Below, piece by piece: positions 9,130 to 16,683 of a stretch of DNA of 33,577 nucleotides (the first letter of the stretch is position 1; each line of letters opens with the position of its first letter). The DNA comes from Bacteroidota bacterium (GTDB taxonomy: Bacteria; Bacteroidota; Bacteroidia; UKL13-3), in assembly GCA_947456185.1 (NCBI GenBank), contig CANGPW010000026.1, positions 1 to 33,577 of the forward strand, given 5' to 3'. The translations under genes and the position numbers were made by a program. A model generated the notes under the pieces. The model was not told where the DNA came from and ran no database searches. It saw only the letters and a program-made list of their open reading frames with translations.

Positions 9130-9135
9130 CTAACC

Positions 9136-10383
9136 ATGAAAATAAAATCATATTATTTAGTAATTGCATTATTTTTATTCAGTAAAATAAATGCGCAAAC
9201 TGTTCCAACAGTTATCATTAACGCCACTATTCATGTTGGAAACGGACAAGTTATTGAAAATGGAACAGTGGTTTTTAGTCAAGGTAAAATTGAATATGTG
9301 GGTACTGAAAATAAAACATTGTATAAAACTGCCACCATTATTGATGCCAAAGGAAAACATGTTTATCCGGGTATTATATGCTTAAATAATTATGTTGGAT
9401 TAAGTGAAATAGAAGCTGTTCGCGCTACCCACGATTTTAGTGAAAATGGAACAATGAATCCAAATGTTCGCTCACAAATTGCTTATAATACCGACTCTAA
9501 AATTCTACCAACTTTAAAAGTAAATGGAATTTTATTTGTTCAATCGGTTCCTCAAGGCGGCATGATTAGCGGAACTTCAAGCATCATGAAAACAGAAGCT
9601 TGGAACTGGGAAGATGCAACGGTGAAACAAGATGACGCCATTCATTTAAATTGGCCAGATTATACCCGCGCCAACGATAAACAGAAGGAACAAATAGCAG
9701 AAAGAGTCAATGAAATACATGCATTTTTTGATGATGCTTTGCAATATCAAACCAATACACCAACTATTACAAATGTGAGGTTAGAGGCCATGCGTGGTTT
9801 ATTTAACCAAACTAAAAAATTGTTTATTCATGTAAATACTGCCAAAGGAATTATCAATAGCATTAACTTTTTTAAGAAAAATTTCCCAACCATTCAATTG
9901 GTTTTAGCTGAAGCAACTGAGGCAAACTTGTGTATTGATTTTTTAAAAGAGAACAATATTCCAGTAGTTCTAAGTAATATTCATAGTTTGCCAATTAATG
10001 CCAATAAAGATGTGGATCAACCTTTTAAAACCGCTTCGCAATTACAAGAAGCGGGAATATTATTTGCCATTAGCCACAAAGAAAGTTGGCAAACTAGGAA
10101 CTTAATGTTTAATGCTGGAACAACCGTAGCATATGGTTTAAGTAAAGAAGAGGCTTTGCAAGCAATTACTTTAAATGCTGCTAAAATTGTAGGTATTGAT
10201 GCCAATTACGGAAGCTTAGAAAAAGGTAAAAGTGCTTCTATAATTATCAGCAAAGGCGATATTTTAGACATGCGCACCAATTTGCTAACAGAGGCTTTTA
10301 TTAACGGAGAAGCAGTTAATTTAAACAATGAGCAAAATGCTTTGAACAGTAAATATTTGAAAAAATATGGCTTGAAGGAGTAG
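9136..10383 (+). CDS. Secreted amidohydrolase-family protein without the usual HxH metal motif
   Basis: The 415-residue protein has a clear signal peptide ending KINAQ, so it is periplasmic or surface-exposed. The N-terminal beta-sandwich half (TIIDAKGKHVYPGII) and the C-terminal segment (ITLNAAKIVGIDANYGSLEKGKSASIII) are characteristic of imidazolonepropionase-like amidohydrolases. The position that usually supplies the HxH metal ligands after PGxI reads CLNNYVGLSEIEAVRATHDF instead. I recall this substitution from a whole Bacteroidota subfamily, so it is not private damage. Catalysis, if any, must differ from classic members. An upstream TTG at 9127 is rejected as start because it lies inside the promoter box. 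The gene converges with the next one with only five bases between stops. Confidence 0.8.
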   Translation: MKIKSYYLVIALFLFSKINAQTVPTVIINATIHVGNGQVIENGTVVFSQGKIEYVGTENKTLYKTATIIDAKGKHVYPGIICLNNYVGLSEIEAVRATHDFSENGTMNPNVRSQIAYNTDSKILPTLKVNGILFVQSVPQGGMISGTSSIMKTEAWNWEDATVKQDDAIHLNWPDYTRANDKQKEQIAERVNEIHAFFDDALQYQTNTPTITNVRLEAMRGLFNQTKKLFIHVNTAKGIINSINFFKKNFPTIQLVLAEATEANLCIDFLKENNIPVVLSNIHSLPINANKDVDQPFKTASQLQEAGILFAISHKESWQTRNLMFNAGTTVAYGLSKEEALQAITLNAAKIVGIDANYGSLEKGKSASIIISKGDILDMRTNLLTEAFINGEAVNLNNEQNALNSKYLKKYGLKE

Positions 10384-10388
10384 TGAAT

Positions 10389-11030
10389 TTATTTAGCGAT
10401 AAAATCTAAAATTTTATCAATTGTATTTTGATTTACTTCATGTTTACCCTCAAATATTTTAAAGGTACAATTTGCATTTTTGAACAGTATTTGATGTGTT
10501 TCAATTTTTTCGGGTTTTAAAATATTTTCATGGTCACCAACTAAGTATAAACTTTTTAAATTAGCTAGTTTTCCAGGTAAATTTTCTTGAAATTCTTTGC
10601 CAATCTCACCAGCAATCATTACAGAATAATCAAATTTAAAATCACTTGATTCAATAAAACGAGTTTGAGTAGAAACACCTTGACTAAAGCCCAAAACAAT
10701 GGTTTTAGCATGGGTATACGTAGCCAAATTTAGAGTATTTACCAATGAATTAAAGTAATTGGTATAATCTGTTATTTCCTGCTCACGCTCCAAACTTGTC
10801 ATCCAACTTGCTACTGGATTTCCACTAAATCCACGTGAATAAAATTTATTCAATCCCTCGGGTGCAATTACAAAATGTTCATTTTCTAAACTTTCAAAAT
10901 CACTTAAAAATACATCTGCCGTTTGCGCATAACCATGAATAATAATCCAAATAAATTTAGTGTTATTGTCTAAATTTCCATGAGTAAAAAAGCGGGCAGT
11001 TTTAGTTACAGGGAGAAAGTGTTTTTGCAT
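10389..11030 (-). CDS. Alpha/beta hydrolase, phospholipase/carboxylesterase type
   Basis: This 213-residue cytoplasmic protein has no signal peptide. The nucleophile elbow is GFSQG with Ser116. The other likely triad members are D166 in LVGDHENIL and H197 in FEGKHEV. The oxyanion-region motif is IHGYAQ (31-36). The size and order match the small carboxylesterase/phospholipase family that hydrolyses short acyl esters. No substrate can be inferred. I use the ATG at 11030 rather than the TTG one codon earlier. It lies downstream of the lipoprotein gene but behind a strong terminator, so it probably has its own transcript or depends on read-through. Confidence 0.82.
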   Translation of the reverse strand: MQKHFLPVTKTARFFTHGNLDNNTKFIWIIIHGYAQTADVFLSDFESLENEHFVIAPEGLNKFYSRGFSGNPVASWMTSLEREQEITDYTNYFNSLVNTLNLATYTHAKTIVLGFSQGVSTQTRFIESSDFKFDYSVMIAGEIGKEFQENLPGKLANLKSLYLVGDHENILKPEKIETHQILFKNANCTFKIFEGKHEVNQNTIDKILDFIAK

Positions 11031-11044
11031 CAATAGAAGTTTAT

Positions 11045-11074
11045 AAAAAAAGCCATCAGTTTTCTGATGGCTTT
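11045..11074 (-). terminator. Intrinsic terminator after the lipoprotein gene
   Basis: An 11-bp perfect stem, AAAGCCATCAG (11049-11059) with CTGATGGCTTT (11064-11074), has a TTTT loop. On the minus strand it is followed by a T-run (11050 down to 11045). It lies 19 bases beyond the stop of the gene at 11093-11566. Confidence 0.85.
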
Positions 11075-11092
11075 AAGTTATTAAATATGTTA

Positions 11093-11566
11093 TTATTTTT
11101 TTATAAAAGTAAAAGTCATCGTTTGTTCCGTAGTATCAATTACTTGTGTTAATTTTAGTTTCATTATGCTAGCTTCTAATTGAACAATTCCTAAACTAGT
11201 TGAATCATCCATTAATAATTTTGTTTCATTATTAGTGAACTTCCAAGTTCCAGGTGTAGTTTGTGCGCTAGTAGTATCACAAATTGATACACCTTCATCT
11301 GAAATATAAGTTCCATTAGCATTATAATTAGTGAAATCATCTTTTTCACAATCGTCCATAAATGCATAAAAATCAGTAATTGTTCCTCCCATTCCATCAG
11401 GAAATCCTGGGTTGATGGTAGCTGCACTCAAAAACCAGTTTTTACCAACTAATTTTTGTGTGTTTGTTTCAGTAGGATTAGGAGTAGTAGTTGAGTCTTT
11501 TGAACATGAAGTAAAAAATGCAAATGTTGCGATTAAAGCAATTCCAAAAAGTGTTGTTTTTTTCAT
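11093..11566 (-). CDS. Lipocalin-like lipoprotein
   Basis: This 157-residue protein has a lipoprotein signal peptide with lipobox FFTSC, so Cys21 would be lipidated after cleavage and followed by a Ser/Thr/Pro-rich linker. The rest reads like the small lipocalin-type domains common in Bacteroidota lipoproteins: a KLVGKNWFLSAATI opening strand, a central TYISDEGVSIC strand, TPGTWKFTNNETKLLM, and a C-terminal TMTFTFIKK strand. Ligand and role are unknown. The gene starts 34 bases after the purL stop. Its leader carries a 14-bp palindrome (11584-11597) and a 16-base block shared with the sodA leader, which suggests its own promoter or control. A strong terminator follows. Confidence 0.8.
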   Translation of the reverse strand: MKKTTLFGIALIATFAFFTSCSKDSTTTPNPTETNTQKLVGKNWFLSAATINPGFPDGMGGTITDFYAFMDDCEKDDFTNYNANGTYISDEGVSICDTTSAQTTPGTWKFTNNETKLLMDDSTSLGIVQLEASIMKLKLTQVIDTTEQTMTFTFIKK

Positions 11567-11576
11567 TTTGTTTATT

Positions 11577-11597
11577 GTTTTTTAAAGTTTAAACTTT
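11577..11597 (-). promoter_or_regulatory. Palindromic leader element shared with sodA
   Basis: The plus strand contains AAAGTTTAAACTTT (11584-11597), a perfect 14-bp palindrome. GTTTTTTAAAGTTTAA (11577-11592) recurs exactly at 33562-33577 before sodA. In both cases the block ends 10 bases from the ATG. It may be an operator or part of a promoter/leader. The function is inferred. Confidence 0.4.
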
Positions 11598-11600
11598 TAT

Positions 11601-13868
11601 TTAAGCTAATTTATTTTTAAGTGATGTATTGTAAATATTAGTGTATTCCGAAGTTTTGCCAAAGCTAAAACCATTCACAAAAATATCATCATTTGAAACA
11701 ATTCCAACTTTTTTATAGTTGATTTTAATAATTTTCAAAAAATTAACAACTTCAACTACCTTATCCTCTTTTACCGAAACAACAACTCTTCCTTGAGCTT
11801 CACCGAACAAAAATGAATCATTTCTAAGAGCTGTACCGGTATTATTAATTTTAAAAGAAAGATTTCTGATCATTGCACTTTCAAGTAAAGTAATAAATAA
11901 TCCACCTTCACTAATATCATGAGCTGATTCAATGCTATTATTGTTAATTAATCCTAAAACAGCTTTGTGTAACAAATGTTCTTCGTCAAGGTTAAAGTAT
12001 GGCGCTGGCGAATATTGTACTTTACGATAATGTGCTAAATAATGGGATGAAGAAATGTCGTTTTTAGTTTTTCCAATTACAAAAATGGTATCACCAGCAT
12101 TTTTAAAATCCATTGTCATATGAGGTTTATTATTGCTAATTAAACCTACCATTCCAATAGTTGGAGTTGGAAATACAGCATCATTATCACTACTTTGATT
12201 ATAAAAACTAACATTTCCACCTGTTACTGGAGTACCAAATTTTAAACAAGCTTCACTAATTCCTTTAATTGCATGAACAAACTGGTAATATACTTCAGTA
12301 TTATAAGGATTTCCAAAGTTCAAACAATTGGTAATGGCAGCTGGTTCAGCACCACTACATACTAGATTACGTGCTGCTTCTGCTACTGCAATTTGACCAC
12401 CTTTAAAAGGATTTGCCCATACAAAACGGCTATTACAATCTACTGTCATCGCAATTGATTTATCAGTACCTTTTACCTTTACTACACTTGCATCGCTTGG
12501 AGCATTTGTAGTTTGATTGATGGTTCCAACCATACTATCATATTGGTTAAATATCCATTTTTTAGATGCAATATTTGGATGAGCAGCTAAAAATTTTGCA
12601 ATATACTTGGCTGAATTTTCTTCTTTTAATGAATTATAATTTACAATATCACAGTCTGGAATTTCTTTAATATTAAAGTTTGAAATTTCTTTAAAATATT
12701 TAGGTTTTGTATATTCTCTATGATAAACAGGAGCGCCTCCGCCCAATACTAAACTATCTGCTGGAATATCGGCACGTAATTCATTATTCATGTAATATTT
12801 AACATGACCAGAATCGGTAACTTCTCCAATAATGGCATAAGTTAAATCCCATTTGCTAAGTACTTTTTCTACTATAGCTTCCATTCCCTTATGAACTATT
12901 ACAAGCATACGCTCTTGACTTTCCGACAAAAGAATTTCCCAATCTTTCATTCCTTCTTGACGCATAGGAACTTTATCTAGCCAAACATTCATTCCAGTTC
13001 CGCTTTTTGCAGTCATTTCACTGGTTGAGCAGGTAATTCCTGCAGCACCCATGTCTTGCATTCCAACTATTGCATCAGTTTCTAGTAATTCTAAACTAGC
13101 TTCTAAAATTAATTTTTCCCAAAAAGGATCACCAACTTGAACAGAAGGTAAATCTTTTGCTGAATCTTCTGTAATGTCTTTGCTTGCAAAAGCAGCACCA
13201 TGAATTCCATCTTTACCAGTTGCAGAACCAAAAATATAAACAGGATTTCCAACGCCTTCAGCAATTGCAGAAACTGTTTTTCCAACTTTTGCTATACCAA
13301 CACTCATGGCATTTACTAGAGGATTAACTTGATAGCAATCATCAAAATAAACTTCGCCACCTACTGTAGGAATTCCAAATGCATTACCATAATTACCAAT
13401 ACCTTTTACAATTCCACGAACTAACCATTTGGTCCTTTCATTGTCAATATTTCCAAAACGCAATGAATTAAGTTGTGCAATTGGGCGTGCACCCATTGAA
13501 AAAATATCTCGATTAATACCTCCAACACCAGTTGCAGCACCTTGATAAGGCTCTATTGCACTTGGATGATTATGGCTTTCTATTTTAAAACAACATGCTA
13601 AACCATCACCTATATCAATTAATCCTGCATTTTCCTCACCAGCTTTGGCTAACATTTTTTCTCCTTCTTTTGGTAATGTTTTTAACCAAACGATTGAATT
13701 TTTATATGAACAATGTTCACTCCACATAACAGAATAAATACTCATTTCGGTAAATGTTGGTGTACGGCCTAGTATTTCTTTTATTTTATCAAATTCTTCA
13801 GGACGAAGTCCTAGTTGTTGTGCTTGTTCAAGTGAGGCTAAATTGCCATTAGGAATTGATTGGTTCAT
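11601..13868 (-). CDS. purL: Phosphoribosylformylglycinamidine synthase subunit PurL
   Basis: PurL is the large catalytic subunit of FGAM synthase, converting FGAR, ATP and glutamine-derived ammonia to FGAM in the fourth step of purine synthesis. At 755 residues it is the small, multi-subunit form, which needs separate PurQ and PurS proteins; neither is in this window. Diagnostic stretches include MWSEHCSYKNS near the N-terminus, KIESHNHPSAIEPYQGAATG with the ATP/Mg site, and QDMGAAGITCSTSEM in the middle. The C-terminal half repeats the same AIRS-like fold (TNCLNFGNPYN, HDISEGGLFITLLE). The start ATG is followed directly by conserved sequence. It reads divergently from the T9SS cassette across a 146-base gap. 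Confidence 0.96.
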   Translation of the reverse strand: MNQSIPNGNLASLEQAQQLGLRPEEFDKIKEILGRTPTFTEMSIYSVMWSEHCSYKNSIVWLKTLPKEGEKMLAKAGEENAGLIDIGDGLACCFKIESHNHPSAIEPYQGAATGVGGINRDIFSMGARPIAQLNSLRFGNIDNERTKWLVRGIVKGIGNYGNAFGIPTVGGEVYFDDCYQVNPLVNAMSVGIAKVGKTVSAIAEGVGNPVYIFGSATGKDGIHGAAFASKDITEDSAKDLPSVQVGDPFWEKLILEASLELLETDAIVGMQDMGAAGITCSTSEMTAKSGTGMNVWLDKVPMRQEGMKDWEILLSESQERMLVIVHKGMEAIVEKVLSKWDLTYAIIGEVTDSGHVKYYMNNELRADIPADSLVLGGGAPVYHREYTKPKYFKEISNFNIKEIPDCDIVNYNSLKEENSAKYIAKFLAAHPNIASKKWIFNQYDSMVGTINQTTNAPSDASVVKVKGTDKSIAMTVDCNSRFVWANPFKGGQIAVAEAARNLVCSGAEPAAITNCLNFGNPYNTEVYYQFVHAIKGISEACLKFGTPVTGGNVSFYNQSSDNDAVFPTPTIGMVGLISNNKPHMTMDFKNAGDTIFVIGKTKNDISSSHYLAHYRKVQYSPAPYFNLDEEHLLHKAVLGLINNNSIESAHDISEGGLFITLLESAMIRNLSFKINNTGTALRNDSFLFGEAQGRVVVSVKEDKVVEVVNFLKIIKINYKKVGIVSNDDIFVNGFSFGKTSEYTNIYNTSLKNKLA

Positions 13869-14014
13869 ATTTAAAAAATAAGGTGCGAATTTGCAAAAAA
13901 TTTAGTGAAAAACTGCTATAAAATGTAAAATTATGACAAACTGACTTTTAAAAGTTTTTTATTAATTATTAAATGATAAATTCGTTTTAGAAAAATTTAA
14001 ATAAATAAAATAAA

Positions 14015-16645
14015 ATGAACTATATTAAATTGTTATTTTTCATAGGTTTAGCTACAATTTTTACAAAAACTGAAGCTCAATTAGTTGATAAAATTGGCGG
14101 GGTTTGTTTTAGAATTGATGATACACAATCACCAAGTAATTTAAAAGCGCTTGATTCAATTTTTTCAAAACATGGAAAACGATTTACCTACGCGCCCAAT
14201 CCTCAGATAGCTAATTTTACTCAATCAGCTGATTTTTGGAATACTTTAAAATTTTTACAAGTTAAAGGACACGAAATTGGAGACCATACCCCAAATCATT
14301 ATACTCAATTCTTTGATATTTTAACTTCTGATTCAATTAAATTCATGAATAGAGCTGGAATTGATCATTTGAAAACAGTTAATGTATTACCCGTTAATGG
14401 AACAAGGGTTTGCTTAAAATATAATTTATTAAATGCAAATGGAAATGGTGATGAAACAAATGTGAATATTAATAATAACATGATTATTAGTCAAAATGAT
14501 GGTGAATTTAGCAACCTAAAATTATATGGGTCTGGTAAAAAAACAATTTATTTTTATTTGCCTACTTTAGATAAAATTGTAAGTTTTAGTGGCTTAAATA
14601 ATTTAAATAGCAATGACCCAGATACCATTAATATTAAAAGTTTTTGGAATGAAAACATTGATTTAGGTGTAATTAGTAATGTTCCATACAAAAAGTTAGG
14701 AAATTTTGATATTGATATTGATAAAGAAGGTTTCAGAATTATGTTGCAATTTTCACTTGATATATACAAAAGTAAAGGCATTAATCCTCCAACAGTTTGG
14801 ATTCAACCTAGTGGAGAAACTCCTTATTTAACTAAAAAATATATAGCTGATATATGTGGAGGTGAGTTTGGTTATTTATCGGCTGCAACTTATCCTGGAA
14901 CTATAAAAGGATTCAATGAAACTGATATAGAGAAAAATAATTCTTATGGGATGCAATGGCAAGATTTTCAAGAAGAAAATCAAACAGTTGATCAAATAAA
15001 AAGTATCATTGTTGATCGATATGCGCGCCACACTTTATCATTTGGAAATAACCATTTAGGAATATTTGGCTCAAGTTTCCCCTTTAATACCGTAATCAAA
15101 AATATGGATGAAATTTTAGGCTGGTGTGTTGAAAACAATATTCCTGTTTATACCTATTCTGAATGGGGTAATTTAATTTATAAATCACTAACAAATCCTG
15201 AGAAAAATATATTACCCCCACTACAAAATGATTTTAACAAAGATGGATTAGTGGATGGATATAGCATTATGAATGGGTTTGACACCATTTCAGGAATTAG
15301 TCAAAGTAATAATCGTGCAATCACTTCCTTTTCCAATCAAACCATGTTTAAGATTACAAATTTAAGTGGTGTTGAAGGTGGTCCAAATGTTTTAAGTTTT
15401 TATTCAAAAGGTGCAATTGGAAATAAAATAAGCTTTTATATTGAGTTTCCAGAATTAAATAAATTTCAATTATTTGAATTGTCTGCAACAAATAATTCTT
15501 ATACTTATCAAACCTATACTTTCAATGTTCCAAAAGGAGTCAATTTGATTTCAATAACTTGCAGTTCGAAAATTGCAGCTGGCAGTATTTCAATTACTGG
15601 AATGAATTTAAAAGGAAGTAATAAACCTTATGTAAAACTGCCAATATTGAAAAGAATGGCAAATGAAACTTTTCCGAAAATTAATTTAAAGAGTTTTACT
15701 ATTGACAGATTTAATACGGTAAACAATATTCAATGGTCGGTAATTAATAATAGTTTTTTTGTTACAGATATAAATTCAAATTCGGATTTATCAGTTAGTA
15801 TTGGTGAAGGGATAAATGCATTTTGGGTAGGTTTTGATTCAATTCAAATTATAGCAAAAAGTGTAAATAACACAGATACAGTTTGGTTATACATTCAATC
15901 ATTGGAAACAAGAATCTGCGCTGGTCAACGCCTATCAATCAATTACAATTTCAATAAAAACGATTCTGTATTGATATGGTCATCAATACCAGCTAATGCT
16001 AGTGTTTCAGGTAATTTAGGAACAGAGCTAATAGTTTATCCTTCTGATTTTACAAACTATAATTTAAAAGTTATCAAATATGGTGGGGCCAAATTTAATA
16101 ATTCATTATATGTAAATGTTATTCCAACAATTTTTGCAGGCGACAAATTTATGTCTCGAGGGTTTTTGTCAAATAGCAATATTAATGTTCCAATAGATAT
16201 ACCTTTTTATAGTACAGGTTTGATAACTAAAACTCCAAATAGACCCTATTTGTTTATTAATGAAAATGAAATAAATTTTACCAAAGGATTCATTGTGGGG
16301 AGCGATACCATGATTTATAAAGTAACAACAAAATCATGTGAAGCAAGAACATTAACTATTCTAACAAATGACCTAATAACTGATTTGAAAGAAATTTCTC
16401 AAAATGGCATAACCGTATTTCCAAATCCTTTTGTGAATGAAGTAAATATTGACTTTGGACAAAAAAATAATTCAATAGATTTAATGATAATTGATCTTTA
16501 TGGAAATGTGCAATTAAAGAAAACAATTATTAATGAAAAACAAATACAATTAGATACAGATTTTTTATCAAAAGGTATCTACATAGTTAAAATTGAAAGT
16601 AATGAATTTGGAAAAGCCTATTTTAAAAAAATTATTAAGAAGTAG
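14015..16645 (+). CDS. Secreted NodB-like polysaccharide deacetylase with T9SS sorting domain
   Basis: The 876-residue protein has a signal peptide (about 1-21) and a C-terminal type A T9SS sorting domain starting ITVFPNPF at 799 and ending GIYIVKI...KKIIKK. It should be exported across the outer membrane and attached or released. NodB-like traits are the Asp pair D35-D36 in FRIDD and HTPNH (91-95), matching H[ST]xxH. The third motif, usually RxPY, is IQPSGETPY (263-271) with Gln in place of Arg. About 150 residues are inserted between motifs 2 and 3. A calcium-binding, dockerin-like loop DFNKDGLVDGY starts at 406, followed by a jelly-roll-like region. Substrate is unknown. It precedes the repeat protein by 38 bases and is probably co-transcribed with it. 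Confidence 0.75.
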   Translation: MNYIKLLFFIGLATIFTKTEAQLVDKIGGVCFRIDDTQSPSNLKALDSIFSKHGKRFTYAPNPQIANFTQSADFWNTLKFLQVKGHEIGDHTPNHYTQFFDILTSDSIKFMNRAGIDHLKTVNVLPVNGTRVCLKYNLLNANGNGDETNVNINNNMIISQNDGEFSNLKLYGSGKKTIYFYLPTLDKIVSFSGLNNLNSNDPDTINIKSFWNENIDLGVISNVPYKKLGNFDIDIDKEGFRIMLQFSLDIYKSKGINPPTVWIQPSGETPYLTKKYIADICGGEFGYLSAATYPGTIKGFNETDIEKNNSYGMQWQDFQEENQTVDQIKSIIVDRYARHTLSFGNNHLGIFGSSFPFNTVIKNMDEILGWCVENNIPVYTYSEWGNLIYKSLTNPEKNILPPLQNDFNKDGLVDGYSIMNGFDTISGISQSNNRAITSFSNQTMFKITNLSGVEGGPNVLSFYSKGAIGNKISFYIEFPELNKFQLFELSATNNSYTYQTYTFNVPKGVNLISITCSSKIAAGSISITGMNLKGSNKPYVKLPILKRMANETFPKINLKSFTIDRFNTVNNIQWSVINNSFFVTDINSNSDLSVSIGEGINAFWVGFDSIQIIAKSVNNTDTVWLYIQSLETRICAGQRLSINYNFNKNDSVLIWSSIPANASVSGNLGTELIVYPSDFTNYNLKVIKYGGAKFNNSLYVNVIPTIFAGDKFMSRGFLSNSNINVPIDIPFYSTGLITKTPNRPYLFINENEINFTKGFIVGSDTMIYKVTTKSCEARTLTILTNDLITDLKEISQNGITVFPNPFVNEVNIDFGQKNNSIDLMIIDLYGNVQLKKTIINEKQIQLDTDFLSKGIYIVKIESNEFGKAYFKKIIKK

Positions 16646-16683
16646 AACTAACAGATCATTTCAATAGTTAAATAAGAAATAAA

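Noticed and set aside
9127-9135. TTG start nine bases upstream of the amidohydrolase-family ATG
   Set aside because: The TTG is part of the TACATTTG promoter box, so it would not be in the transcript.
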